Source: Streptomyces sp. NBC_00271
GTDB lineage: Bacteria; Actinomycetota; Actinomycetes; Streptomycetales; Streptomycetaceae
NCBI RefSeq assembly: GCF_036178845.1
Contig: NZ_CP108070.1
Span: 682,001 to 746,000 of the forward strand
Direction of reading: 5' to 3'
Length of the DNA: 64,000 nucleotides
A model generated the notes under the pieces. It saw only the letters and a list, made by a program, of their open reading frames with translations, had not been told where the DNA came from and ran no database searches. Made by a program: the position numbers and the translations under genes. Of the stretch, positions 44,238-53,106 are shown one piece after another (position 1 is the stretch's first letter; each line of letters begins with the position of its first letter).

Positions 44238-44647
44238 ATGTGACTCCTGATGTGAGAACGGGGCCAGGAAGATCCCGGGAGGCGATGGGCGGCATCTCGT
44301 GCGGCACCGCACCGCCCCTTAAGGCACGGGATTGTGCTTTATCTCGACCGTAGCACTCATCCACACTAAAGCCAATATCTGTGCTCCAAGACGACCCCCG
44401 CCGTCGACGGGAACATACGCTTCGACGCCGTGGACTCCGAGGCCGAGTCTCGCGATCGACATCGAAGACGCATACTTCACCTGACAGGCAGGACTCGTCC
44501 GGGCGGTCCCGGCTCCGCCACAAGCCGGTCGGCTGAGTCGCAGAGCCTTCGGCATCAAAGAACTTCGGGCCCTTCCAAGAACTCCGGCCCTTCAAGGCTC
44601 CGTGAGGCGCGAGCCGAGCACCCGGCTCGCCGGCCGTTGGAGGAGAT
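44238..44647. promoter_or_regulatory. Divergent intergenic region, OYE gene / 44648 gene
   Basis: About 410 bp holding the back-to-back promoters of the OYE gene (minus) and the 240-aa gene (plus). An AT-richer core lies around 44325-44385 (GATTGTGCTTTATCTCGACC and following). No operator palindrome stood out and no further gene is recognised. Confidence 0.4.
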
Positions 44648-45370
44648 GTGACCAACCTGCTCTCAGCAGTTCTCAAGGCTCATGGCGGCACGGAGCGATG
44701 GAACCAGCTCGCAACCGTGACTGCCACCATCGTCAGTGACGGAGAGCTCTTCGCGGCCAAGGGCCTGTCCCAGGACCTCCAGCCACGCCGGATGACTGTC
44801 GACATGCACAAGGAACACGCTTCAGTGCGCCCCTTCGGGGCTCCCGAACAGCGCTCAAACTTCACACCCGACCGCATCGCGATCGAACGCGCCGACGGCA
44901 CCGTCGTAGCCGAACGTTTCACTCCACGAGCGTCATTCCGTGGACACACCCTGGAAACGCCCTGGGATCCGCTGGACCGCGCCTACTTCAACGGCTACGC
45001 CCTATGGACGTACCTCACCACGCCGTTCTTCGCGACCATGAACGGCATGGGCGTAGAGGAGGCGGAACCGTGGAACGAGTCGTCGACTGAGCGATGGCGT
45101 CATCTGCGGGTCACCTTCCCGGACGACATCGCAAGCCACAGCACCGTGCAGGACTTCTACTTCGGGGACGACTATCTGCTCAGGCGCCACGACTACCACG
45201 TTGACATCGCCGGCGGCTTCGCGGCCGCGCAGTACGTCTACGACATCGATGAAGCAGACGGAATCAAGTTCCCGACCAAGCGTCGCGCGTACCTCCGCCG
45301 GTCCGACGGGCGTCCCGACCACGATCACCTCATGGTCAGTATCGACCTGCGCGACGTCCACTACTCCTGA
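44648..45370 (+). CDS. Conserved hypothetical protein, 240 aa
   Basis: GTG start 5 bp after GGAGG. The soluble protein has no signal peptide or membrane segment. It opens LLSAVLKAHGGTERWNQLATVTATIVSDGELF, then alternates beta strands (RMTVDMHKEHASVRPFG, RIAIERADGTVVAERF, VQDFYFGDDYLLRRHDYHVDIAGG, IKFPTKRRAYLRRSDG), which suggests a half-barrel like LolA/LppX-type folds. The 'AHGG..RW..L.....' opening recurs in actinobacterial proteins of unknown function. Its place opposite the OYE gene hints at a shared pathway or regulator. Confidence 0.7.
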   Translation: MTNLLSAVLKAHGGTERWNQLATVTATIVSDGELFAAKGLSQDLQPRRMTVDMHKEHASVRPFGAPEQRSNFTPDRIAIERADGTVVAERFTPRASFRGHTLETPWDPLDRAYFNGYALWTYLTTPFFATMNGMGVEEAEPWNESSTERWRHLRVTFPDDIASHSTVQDFYFGDDYLLRRHDYHVDIAGGFAAAQYVYDIDEADGIKFPTKRRAYLRRSDGRPDHDHLMVSIDLRDVHYS

Positions 45371-45454
45371 CAGCACCAGCCAAGCGGAGCCCTGGCTCCT
45401 CGCCGAGGAGCGCATCCGAGTGACGGCAAGCCCTGCTCACCGGAGGGCCGGCTG

Positions 45455-46060
45455 TCAGACCTGATCGGCTCCGGCCCGCTTGCGCGCACGATAGTTGCGC
45501 AGGTTGGCCGCGTTGCCGCAGACGTGGACGTCGTGCCAGACGCCGCTGTTGTTGCGGGAGCGGTCGTAGAAGGCAACCAGGCAGCGCGTGTTTCGGCACG
45601 ACTTCAGGCGGCGCAGGGTGTCGGTGCACTGCGCCTGGTAGACCTCGATGAGGGCGAGTGACGCCACCTGCCGCCATCCCGTACCGCGGGGCTCGGCATG
45701 GATGGCTCCGTGCTCATCGAGCCGCAGTGCGGTGGGCAAGGTCATCAGTGAAGCCGCTGGGCCGGGTTCCGTCGCCGAGTCACCGAGCTGCGCGTGGAGG
45801 CTCTGACCCAGGTCATGACGGAAGTCGCGCAGGCCCTGCACGTCCTCGGCTGTCAGTTCGATGCCGGGTGCGGGCCGGTGGGACACGCCACTCCAGCTCT
45901 TCAATGCCTGGTCGAGCCAAGCACGGGCGCCCTCAACGGTCTGCAGAAGGTCGGGCTCCCGGGGCTTGCCGGCGGACAGCGTGTTGAGCAGGTCCTGCAC
46001 GAAGGCCAGCCCGCCCGTGGCGGGCTCCAGGCCGTATCGGGCTGTCGCAGTCCAGGACAT
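45455..46060 (-). CDS. CGNR zinc-finger (ABATE-type) regulator
   Basis: A 201-residue protein with an N-terminal ABATE-like helical domain (GLAFVQDLLNTL...) and a C-terminal zinc-finger part (about 152-196): LKSCRNTRCLVAFYDRSRNNSGVWHDVHVCGNAANLRNYRARKR. The two CxxxxC-spaced cysteines, the SRN stretch and the later CGN fit the CGNR family, thought to be DNA-binding stress or antibiotic-related regulators. Two deviations are seen: WHDVHVCGNA where most have WCSM..CGNR, and Asn in place of Arg in SRN(R). It may regulate the adjacent MBL gene. Confidence 0.85.
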   Translation of the reverse strand: MSWTATARYGLEPATGGLAFVQDLLNTLSAGKPREPDLLQTVEGARAWLDQALKSWSGVSHRPAPGIELTAEDVQGLRDFRHDLGQSLHAQLGDSATEPGPAASLMTLPTALRLDEHGAIHAEPRGTGWRQVASLALIEVYQAQCTDTLRRLKSCRNTRCLVAFYDRSRNNSGVWHDVHVCGNAANLRNYRARKRAGADQV

Positions 46061-46212
46061 TCGCGGATCTCTTTCGGTGACGGCAGCTACAGCAACATGT
46101 CCATAGCCTATTTACTTATTACGTCTGAAAGTGTAACTCTCCGAATGACGAGTGTCGGCTTCCCGAAGTCCCGCGCAGGGCCCGATGGGTTCGCCCATGC
46201 AGGCTGTGCCGC

Positions 46213-47061
46213 TCAGCCCTTGGCGGACCTCGCCGAGCCCCACAGTGCGCCCTGGTTGACTCGGCCAGGATGCAGTTCCAACATGCCGCGATAAAGGTCG
46301 AGAGTGGTCGTGGTGCGCTCTGCGACCGCCTCGAAGTCGTGGATGTAGCGCCGGGTCTCGGCGATTGCCCTCGGGTCGTCCGGACGATCGGGGTTCTTGT
46401 GTCCCGCGACCACCGCTTCCGGCTCCAATGCGGCGATGGTGTCGAGCGCGTCCAACCAGGCTCGGCGGCCCTCGGCGGGCGATTCCGCGAGGTAGAGGTG
46501 AACATCGTTGTAGACGGCGTCTCCGGCCACGACCAGGCCGATCGACGGCACGTGCAGACAGGTGGTGTCATCGGTGTCCGTGTGCCCGAGTCCCACGACG
46601 ACGAGATCGTGGCCCTCCAGCTCCAGCCGATCGCCGGCCAGCGGCTCCGCGGCCACGAGCCTGTCCGGGATCTGGCCGGGGAAGCGCTTGTCCCAGAACG
46701 ACGCGACGAACTCCGGCGCCATCTGCTTCTTCATCTGCTCCACCACCGCCGGCGTCGCCACCGCACGCGCTCCCGGGAAGCGTTCAAGAAGGGTGCCCAG
46801 CCCGAACCAGTGGTCACCGTGCCCGTGGGTCACGAAGACCGTGGTGAGGTTCATGCCGCTCGCCGCAACCCACTCGGCCAGCCGGTCGGCCTGCTCGGCG
46901 GTCATCAGCGCGTCAACCAGCACCGCGTCGCGCTCGCCCTTGATCAGTGTGGCCGTGATGGGCGACCACATGCGCCGGGGTGTGTCGGGCGGCAGGTCCG
47001 CGATCTCGGTGGGGATCGACGGCGCCACGTGGACACTCCAGCTCAGTTGCGCTCCGGGCAT
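46213..47061 (-). CDS. MBL-fold metallo-hydrolase (paralogue 1)
   Basis: A 282-residue metallo-beta-lactamase-fold hydrolase. Metal ligands are visible: HGHGDHWFG (HxHxDH), the later His in VGLGHTDTDDT, Asp in VVAGDAVYND and His in VVAGHKNPDRP. It is highly similar throughout to the divergently transcribed gene at 47325 (shared WDKRFPG.IPD, LHVPSIGL.VAGD, AGHKN..PDDP). Single-domain MBL proteins of this sort hydrolyse lactones, thioesters or esters; the substrate is unknown. The CGNR gene follows on the same strand. Confidence 0.9.
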   Translation of the reverse strand: MPGAQLSWSVHVAPSIPTEIADLPPDTPRRMWSPITATLIKGERDAVLVDALMTAEQADRLAEWVAASGMNLTTVFVTHGHGDHWFGLGTLLERFPGARAVATPAVVEQMKKQMAPEFVASFWDKRFPGQIPDRLVAAEPLAGDRLELEGHDLVVVGLGHTDTDDTTCLHVPSIGLVVAGDAVYNDVHLYLAESPAEGRRAWLDALDTIAALEPEAVVAGHKNPDRPDDPRAIAETRRYIHDFEAVAERTTTTLDLYRGMLELHPGRVNQGALWGSARSAKG

Positions 47062-47324
47062 GATCGCTTCCTTGGGACTCAGAGGCAGCCACGAGAGAGC
47101 TGTAACCGATCAGCCATGTCGATACCCGTACATACTGCCTGGCTTGTCGTACTTCTTCAGCCGAAACTAACTCGACTAAACGACAGATGCAATGCGTGTA
47201 TGATTATGTCGAATGGTCGTCATCGTGTGGGGCATTGAGTTTCGCTGCGCAAGCAGTCCGCCGCGGCAGGTACGTGGCCAGACGACCGCGCGGGCCGCAC
47301 GTTGCCCCTCAGAGAGGAGTCATC
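47062..47324. promoter_or_regulatory. Divergent promoter region between the two MBL genes
   Basis: 263 bp with an unusually AT-rich centre around 47140-47215 (TTCTTCAGCCGAAACTAACT, then CGACTAAACGACAG and TGTATGATTATGTCG). The short motif CGACTAA/CGACAG and its surroundings could hold shared operators; no perfect palindrome was found. Confidence 0.5.
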
Positions 47325-48182
47325 ATGACCGCATCCGCGCCCAGCTCTCTGGAGTACGAGACCTTCGTTTCGGACGGCACACCCCGGGCCGGCGAGGAAC
47401 GTCTGCCGAACGGCGACCGGCTCGTTTCCTCACCCCTGACCTCGACGCTGATCTTCGGGGAAGAGGACGCCGTCCTGGTCGATCCGCCTTTCACCCGTGA
47501 ACAGACCGAACAGGTCGGTGACTGGGTCGAGCGGTCCGGCAGGCGCCTGACCCACATCTACTCCACCCACGGGCACGGCGATCACTGGTTCGGTACCGCG
47601 GAACTCGTGAAGCGATTCCCCGGCGTCACTGCCTACGCGACCCGCGGCACCATCGAGGTCATGCACCAGCAGGCCACCGACGGGCGCGAACAGATGTGGG
47701 ACAAGCGCTTCCCCGGCCTGATCCCCGACAGCCCGGTTCTGGCCCAGCCCATTCCCGCCGACGGCTTCCAGCTGGAGCGCAACCTCATCCAAGCCGTCGA
47801 GGTCGGACACACGGACACCGACGAGACGTCCGTCCTGCACGTGCCGTCCATCGGCCTCATAGTGGCCGGCGATGTCGCCTACAACGGGGTGCACCAGTAC
47901 ATCCTCGAAGGCGGCAATGGCGGCCTGCAGGAATGGCTTGCGGCCATCGATCGCGTCGCCACGCTCGAGCCGCGCACGGTTGTGGCCGGCCACAAGAACA
48001 AAGATCTACCGGACGATCCCGCCATTCTCGACAGAACCCGGCAGTACCTGCTGGACGCCATTCGGCTGCTCGACGAAAACCCGACGGCCCGCGAGTTCTT
48101 CGACCGGATGACAGGGCTCTACCCGGATCGGCTCAACCCCGGTCCGGTGTGGTACGGAGCGGTCGGGCTACTGGGAAAGTGA
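47325..48182 (+). CDS. MBL-fold metallo-hydrolase (paralogue 2)
   Basis: A 285-residue MBL hydrolase with HGHGDHWFG, GHTDTDET, VAGDVAYN and VVAGHKNKDLPDDP, the full metal-ligand set. Roughly half of the residues match the divergent paralogue at 46213, so the pair arose by duplication. ATG at 47325 with GAGGAG 6 bp upstream. Its N-terminus (ASAPSSLEYETFVSDGTPRAGEERLPNGDRLVSSPLTSTLI) is longer than in the partner. Substrate unknown. Confidence 0.9.
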   Translation: MTASAPSSLEYETFVSDGTPRAGEERLPNGDRLVSSPLTSTLIFGEEDAVLVDPPFTREQTEQVGDWVERSGRRLTHIYSTHGHGDHWFGTAELVKRFPGVTAYATRGTIEVMHQQATDGREQMWDKRFPGLIPDSPVLAQPIPADGFQLERNLIQAVEVGHTDTDETSVLHVPSIGLIVAGDVAYNGVHQYILEGGNGGLQEWLAAIDRVATLEPRTVVAGHKNKDLPDDPAILDRTRQYLLDAIRLLDENPTAREFFDRMTGLYPDRLNPGPVWYGAVGLLGK

Positions 48183-48448
48183 CTAGGAAGAGCCGTCGTG
48201 GCGCCAGCGCAGCGGCTGACACGAACGGTGCCGGCAGGACATCGCCGGTCACCTGAGTAACTTCACGCTACGCAATCCGGGTGGCCCACCAGGCCAGGAA
48301 GTCGAAGGTCGAGAACACGTCACCGCAGCTTCGTGGCCGCGCCAGGCCACGCGGCGGGCTGCGAACCTCGAGACATGGAAGGCGGCGTTCGAATTTTCCC
48401 CGCCCCGCTCTGCAGGAGCCCGATTGCCTTTTCCCGGAGGAATTTCAG

Positions 48449-48961
48449 ATGACCACGCGTACCGACGTCATCGACCACGCCGCCCGGCGGCTTGTCGTGG
48501 GGCTCGCCACTCCCTACGACGCGGCCCGCGAGCACTACGAAACCCTCGTCCCGGAGGCCGATCTCGGCCGCTTCTCCGACATGACCTCCTGGCAGGCCAC
48601 GCTCGAACTGGCCGAGATCAACGCTCCGCACGGCTTCATGCGCTATTACCGCAGCGACATCACCGCTGTGATGAACGGATCGGCGTCCTGTTGGAAGGCC
48701 ACCCAGTACCTCATGGGCAACCACACCATCGCCGAACGCATGTACAGCCACGACCCATCGGTCATGCTCCACGCCCCCCTGCGGACCCTCCTGTACAGCG
48801 ACCTCGACGTCAACACGAAACTGGCCATCGACCAGCCGAGCCTGCTGTTCGCCAGCTACGGAGACCCGAGCATCACCGACGTCGGCCGTGAACTCGACGC
48901 CCTCCTCGCCCGGCTGGTCACCCTGCTCGGCGGCGAGGTGCCCCCACAACTGACCCTGTGA
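48449..48961 (+). CDS. DUF302 domain protein
   Basis: A 170-residue soluble protein with a C-terminal DUF302 domain (MLHAPLRTLLYSDLDVNTKLAIDQPSLLFASYGDPSITDVGRELDALLARLV). A helical N-terminal extension of about 60 residues precedes it (DAAREHYETLVPEADLGRFSDMTSW). ATG with CGGAGG upstream. The family's role is not established. It follows the MBL gene by 266 bp, a gap in which I see no gene, and may be independently expressed. Confidence 0.82.
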   Translation: MTTRTDVIDHAARRLVVGLATPYDAAREHYETLVPEADLGRFSDMTSWQATLELAEINAPHGFMRYYRSDITAVMNGSASCWKATQYLMGNHTIAERMYSHDPSVMLHAPLRTLLYSDLDVNTKLAIDQPSLLFASYGDPSITDVGRELDALLARLVTLLGGEVPPQLTL

Positions 48962-48980
48962 CTGTTCCGGACGGTCCTGC

Positions 48981-49100
48981 TCAAAGGGCTGACTGAGGCC
49001 GTCCTCGGTACGGCCGGAGCGGTGTCCGACGCGCGTCAGGGTTGGCCACCGTGGGTGTGGACAGTTGATCCTCGGTGCCGCAGGCGCATCCGGTGCCCAT
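48981..49100 (-). other. Possible short Cys-containing ORF, uncertain
   Basis: A minus-strand frame from an ATG at 49100 gives 39 residues starting MGTGCACGTEDQLSTPTVAN. The frame stays open further upstream (LLPPLHCRLYGLFVFES), with largely G/C third positions. No ribosome site is convincing and the family is not recognised. The remaining 49101-49368 shows no other gene. Confidence 0.2.
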
Positions 49101-49368
49101 GCTCTCGAAGACGAAGAGGCCGTACAAACGGCAGTGCAGCGGTGGCAGGAGAACCGTTCCGTAGATGGTCAGAAATGATGCCGGCGCGCGCTCGGGTTCA
49201 CGGTCGCGCGCCGGCCTCAGTCAACGCCTGCTCAAGCAGGGACAACTTCGCCGGCCAGGGGGACGGAGAAGCGATTCCGTATTCCCCGGCCTCATTCCCC
49301 GGCCTCGTCCCGGGCCATGAGAACGCGATTGAGAACCGTCTTTCGGGTGGCGTCAGTTGGCGACGTTC

Positions 49369-49773
49369 TCAACCCAGCGTGAGCCATCGGATGCCCAGGC
49401 GGCTGACGTCCGATGCTTCCTCCCTGGTGATCGGCTCGCGCCCCGTCGCCTTGCGCAGAAAGCGAAGCTGACCCCAGCCCAGCTTCTCCAGTGCCGCTGC
49501 CCAGCGATCAGCCGCGTTGATGCCCGGAGCGAAACGGTCGTCGGGCCGGTAGTACTCCGCTGCCGAGACCTCGGCACAGGTCGGCGCCGGCGCGGCCTGC
49601 ATGCCCGGCAGCCAGGCAATCACCACCCGAACATGAGCCAGCAAGTCGCTCACCTTCCACGGTGCACACCGAGTCGGCAGACCCCACTCGGCCGCCGAAA
49701 CCTCAGTCATCGCCTGGGCGAGCTGCCCCGCCTCAAGCCGAAACGCTTCAACTACCAGCCAGCGCAGGTCGGA
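49369..49773 (-). pseudogene. Truncated mycothiol-dependent maleylpyruvate isomerase-like (MDMPI/DinB) protein
   Basis: The minus-strand frame contains VEAFRLEAGQLAQAMTEVSA, TRCAPWKVSDLLAHVRVVIAWL and DRWAAALEKLG. This is the N-terminal half of the MDMPI_N four-helix fold (...W..PT.C.GW.V.DL.AH.). The last helix with the conserved E..(H)..D metal residues is not reached before the stop. A proper start for the first helix is lacking (a stop lies just before it, and the only ATG, 49710, is inside the domain), so I call it a fragment. Confidence 0.6.
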
Positions 49774-50199
49774 TGAACTTCACTGGCCAGAGTGGATACG
49801 TCGGATTCCGGCCGTAGCTGCGCGCGCCCGGCCCGCACCAGGAAGGTCACCCGGCCCGCGCGAGACGGGCCCCGAAGCATCCGCCCTTCGCGCCTGCACC
49901 CACCACCAGGGTCCTCATCAGCCAACCCCGCTCTGGGCGTCGCCACAGCGGGCGCTGCCGCGCTATCGCCAGAGGCAACTGCGACACAGCTATGTTCGTA
50001 CGCTCTCCCATTGCGGCAACCAGGTACCGTAATGTCCGACTTGCGCGACATAGTCAAAAGGCATACGCTTGTTTCCAACGGGAGCTCGAGGTGCAGCGCC
50101 CCCTCTCTCCGGCGCCACCCATGAGCCGCTCTCCCGGCAGTGGTCGTACGGCGTGCAGCGCTGTCCCCCTGCCGCGCTCCCACCGATGGAGGTCTGACG
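49774..50199. other. Intergenic region upstream of the flavin reductase operon
   Basis: About 425 bp. Left half: no gene recognised. The right half around 49990-50080 is AT-richer (GACACAGCTATGTTCGTACG; ATAGTCAAAAGGCATACGC) with a small inverted repeat ATGTC-N10-GACAT near 50032-50051, and probably holds the promoter of the downstream four-gene group. Confidence 0.4.
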
Positions 50200-50928
50200 A
50201 TGATCATTGACGCTGCGGAACTCGACGCCACCCACGCGTACAAACTGCTGATCGGAAGCATCATTCCGCGCGCCGTGGCCTGGGTCAGCACGGTGTCGAC
50301 CGAGGGCGTGGCCAATCTCGCGCCCATCTCCTTCTTCACCGCCGTCGGCAGGAAGCCGCCCATGGTCTCGATCACCCTGCAGCCACAGGCGGACGGCGTC
50401 ACACTGAAGGACACCTTCATCAACATCCGTGACACCGGCGAGTTCGTCACCAACCTGGTGACGCTCCCGCAGGCGGACGCCATGCACGGTTCGGCGTACG
50501 GGTTCGAGCCGCACGTGGACGAGTTCGAGGCGCTCGACCTGGGCAAGGAGCCGTCCGAGGTCGTGCGTGCACCCCGGGTCAAGGACGCGCCGATCTCCTT
50601 CGAGTGCGTCGTCGACCGGATCATCCCCGTCGGGGACGACATGGTCGACCACGTGGTGTGGGGCCGGGTGGTGCGCTTCCACGTCCGGGACGACCTCTAC
50701 CTGGAGCGGGGCCGGATCGACACCGCCGCCCTCCCGGCCGTGGGACGCCTGGCCGCCGAGTACACGCTGGTCGAGAACGTCTTCACCACCCCCCTGGACA
50801 AGGAACTGCTCGAAGCCCGTCACGACCAGCGGATGCAGCGCCTGGACGGACGGCCCGCCGGCTGGTCCCCGATCAACACTGCGGAATGGTCGCCCTCGGG
50901 CGAGGTCAGGGTCGCTCCCGGAAAGTGA
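50200..50928 (+). CDS. Flavin reductase-family (FMN-binding split-barrel) protein
   Basis: A 242-residue protein of the FMN-binding split barrel (flavin reductase-like) family: YKLLIGSIIPRAVAWVSTVSTEGVANLAPISFFTAVGRKPPMVSITLQ, INIRDTGEFVTNLV, and a C-terminal extension ending EVRVAPGK. Such proteins bind FMN and either reduce it for a partner monooxygenase or act alone. ATG with GGAGG 9 bp upstream; the next gene starts 9 bp after its stop, so they are co-transcribed. The LLM enzymes at 27-29 kb could use its reduced flavin, but the distance makes that speculative. Confidence 0.88.
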   Translation: MIIDAAELDATHAYKLLIGSIIPRAVAWVSTVSTEGVANLAPISFFTAVGRKPPMVSITLQPQADGVTLKDTFINIRDTGEFVTNLVTLPQADAMHGSAYGFEPHVDEFEALDLGKEPSEVVRAPRVKDAPISFECVVDRIIPVGDDMVDHVVWGRVVRFHVRDDLYLERGRIDTAALPAVGRLAAEYTLVENVFTTPLDKELLEARHDQRMQRLDGRPAGWSPINTAEWSPSGEVRVAPGK

Positions 50929-50936
50929 GCGCGGCA

Positions 50937-52121
50937 ATGAGGACAGAGCGGGTCGGAACGAGCGATGTGCGGTTCCGGCGGCAGGGCGAGGGAGACTTCG
51001 CTGTGGTGTTCGTCCACGGCTTCCTGGACGACCAGTACGTCTGGGACGACCTGATCGGCGAACTCACCACCCCCGGCATCGAATGCGTCACCCTCGACCT
51101 GGCCGGGAGCGGGGACCGCACGCAGGCGAGCGGGCCGTTCACCTACGACCGGTTCGCCGCCGAGGTGGGCGCCGTGGCCGACGCCCTCGGCAAGCCCTTC
51201 GTGATCGTCGGGCAGAGCCTGGGATCGGGGGTGGCCGAGCTGGTGGCCGCACAGCGCCCCGACCGGGCTCTCGGTCTGGTCCTGGTGACCCCGGTCCCGC
51301 TGGCCGGCACCCGGCAGCCCGACGAGGTGATGGACACCTTCCGTTCCCTGGGCGGTGACGGCGACGCGCAGCGCGCGGTCAGGACGCAGCTGTCGGCCGC
51401 GCTGGCGGAGGCGGACCTCGACCGGCTGGTGGTGAGCGGCACGCGGATGCGTCCCGAGACCGTGCGGGAAGCCGCCGACTGCTGGAACAACGGGCACCCG
51501 GCGGGCGAGCAGCCCAGCCAGTACTCGGGGCCCGTGCTCATCGTGCGCGGCGAGGCCGACGGCTTCGTCACCGACGAGTCGGTCGCCCGGGGAGTCGCGC
51601 CGCGGTTCGCCGCGTCCGAGACCGTGGCGGTCGGCCAGGCCGGGCACTGGGCCCACCTGGAGCAGCCGACCCGCGTCGCGGACCACCTCGATCGCTTCCT
51701 GGCCCGCGCGCTGCCCGCTGGGCAGGCGTCTGGCTGGACCAACGCCTTCGAGGAGAAGTCGGCCGACGTGTTCGGCGACGCGTTCGCCGCCGACGTGACG
51801 CTGGAGGCGAGCGCCCTCACCCGCACGGTCGAGGGCCGCGACCAGGTCAAGAAAGTGATGGCGGCGGCGAGCACGATCTACGACTCGCTCGTCTTCACCC
51901 AGGAGACCGTCAACGGGGAGCGCAGCTACCTGGAGTGGCAGGCCACCGCGTTCGGCGGCACGCAGATCGACGGCGTGACGATCCTGACGAAGAACGCGGA
52001 CGGGCAGATCGTCCGGGCCGCCATCCACCACCGGCCGCTCGGTGCCGTCCACCGGTTCTCCGCCGAACTGGGCCGCAGGCTGAACGGCGTGCTCGACGCC
52101 GAGTACTTCCACCGGGGCTGA
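50937..52121 (+). CDS. Alpha/beta-hydrolase fused to a SnoaL-like (NTF2-fold) domain
   Basis: A 394-residue fusion. Residues about 1-262 form an alpha/beta hydrolase with HGFLDD oxyanion loop, nucleophile Ser in VGQSLGSG, Asp in RGEADGF and His in AGHWAHLE. Residues about 275-385 form an NTF2-like domain (FGDAFAADVTLEASALTRTVEGRDQVKKVMAAAS...YLEWQATAFGG...DGVTILTKNADGQIVRAAIHHRP). The first part is complete; the second may bind the substrate or act on the released product. It is an unusual combination within a four-gene catabolic-looking group. Confidence 0.88.
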   Translation: MRTERVGTSDVRFRRQGEGDFAVVFVHGFLDDQYVWDDLIGELTTPGIECVTLDLAGSGDRTQASGPFTYDRFAAEVGAVADALGKPFVIVGQSLGSGVAELVAAQRPDRALGLVLVTPVPLAGTRQPDEVMDTFRSLGGDGDAQRAVRTQLSAALAEADLDRLVVSGTRMRPETVREAADCWNNGHPAGEQPSQYSGPVLIVRGEADGFVTDESVARGVAPRFAASETVAVGQAGHWAHLEQPTRVADHLDRFLARALPAGQASGWTNAFEEKSADVFGDAFAADVTLEASALTRTVEGRDQVKKVMAAASTIYDSLVFTQETVNGERSYLEWQATAFGGTQIDGVTILTKNADGQIVRAAIHHRPLGAVHRFSAELGRRLNGVLDAEYFHRG

Positions 52122-52180
52122 GCCCCCGTTTCCACCATTCCGGCCAGGGCCCGGCCCTGGTCCACCGAGGAGGTTGTTCA

Positions 52181-53074
52181 ATGGTCCAGCGCGAGGATGT
52201 CGCATTCGACGCCGACGGCGGGGTCACGCTACGCGGCTGGCTCTTCCTGCCGGACGGTCCCGGCCCCCACCCGGCGATCACCATGGCCCACGGCTACGCC
52301 GGGGTCAGGGACCACGGCCTGGAGCCCTTCGCGCGGGCCTTCGCCGAGGCGGGCTTCGTCGTCCTGCTGCACGACCACCGCAACTTCGGCGCCAGCGACG
52401 GCCTTCCCCGGCAGGACATCGACCCCTGGCGGCAGATCGCCGACTGGCGCCGCGCCATCTCCTACCTGGAGAGCCGGCCCGAGGTCGACGCCGGCCGGAT
52501 CGGCCTGTGGGGTACCAGCTACGCCGGCGGCCACGCGATCGTGCTGGGCGCCACCGACCGCCGGCTGCGCGCCGTGGTCTCCCAGGTGCCCACCATCAGC
52601 GGCTTCGAGCAGGGGCGGCGCCGCATCGCGCCGGAAGCGGTCACGAAGCTGGAGGCGGCCTTCGACGAGGACGAGCGCGCCCAGGCCCGCGGCGAGGCTC
52701 CCCGGACCCAGGCCGTCGTCGGCGACGACCCGGCCGTGCCCGCCTCCTACCGCACGCAGGAAGCCATCGACTTCTACCTCCAGCCCGTACCGGAGGGTGT
52801 GTGGAGCAACGAGGTCACGGTCCGCTCCAACCGGCTGGCCCGCATGTACGAGCCCGGGACCTGGGTCACCCGGGTCTCCCCCACGCCGCTGCTCATGGTG
52901 ATCGCCGCGAACGACACCGTGACCCTCACCGACACGGGGCTCGCGGCCTTCGAGCAGGCCCTGGAGCCCAAGCGACTGCAGTTGATCCCCGGCGGCCACT
53001 TCGACCCGTACACCACCGAGTTCGACCAGGCGAGCACCGGCGCCCTCGACTGGTTCCGCCGGCACCTCTCCTGA
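52181..53074 (+). CDS. Alpha/beta-hydrolase (dienelactone hydrolase/DUF1100-like)
   Basis: A 297-residue hydrolase with HGYAG, the nucleophile elbow GTSYAGG, Asp in AANDTVT and His in GGHFDPY. The opening VTLRGWLFLPDGPGPHPAITMAHGYAG and the TISGFEQGRR cap region are typical of bacterial esterases, C-C hydrolases or polyketide-type hydrolases of this group. ATG with GAGGAGG 7 bp upstream. It lies between two metabolic enzymes on the same strand. Confidence 0.88.
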   Translation: MVQREDVAFDADGGVTLRGWLFLPDGPGPHPAITMAHGYAGVRDHGLEPFARAFAEAGFVVLLHDHRNFGASDGLPRQDIDPWRQIADWRRAISYLESRPEVDAGRIGLWGTSYAGGHAIVLGATDRRLRAVVSQVPTISGFEQGRRRIAPEAVTKLEAAFDEDERAQARGEAPRTQAVVGDDPAVPASYRTQEAIDFYLQPVPEGVWSNEVTVRSNRLARMYEPGTWVTRVSPTPLLMVIAANDTVTLTDTGLAAFEQALEPKRLQLIPGGHFDPYTTEFDQASTGALDWFRRHLS

Positions 53075-53106
53075 CGAGCGCCCCCGACAGAGTGCAAGGA
53101 CGAACC

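Noticed and set aside
44319..44558. 79-codon minus-strand frame ending ...GAEAYVPVDGGGRLG-like sequence in the OYE/44648 intergenic region
   Set aside because: Short, no ribosome site and not recognised; it lies where two divergent promoters are needed.
49022..49471. 149-codon plus-strand frame between DUF302 and the MDMPI fragment
   Set aside because: Arg/Ser-rich translation without domain; the minus strand in part of it matches the MDMPI fold.
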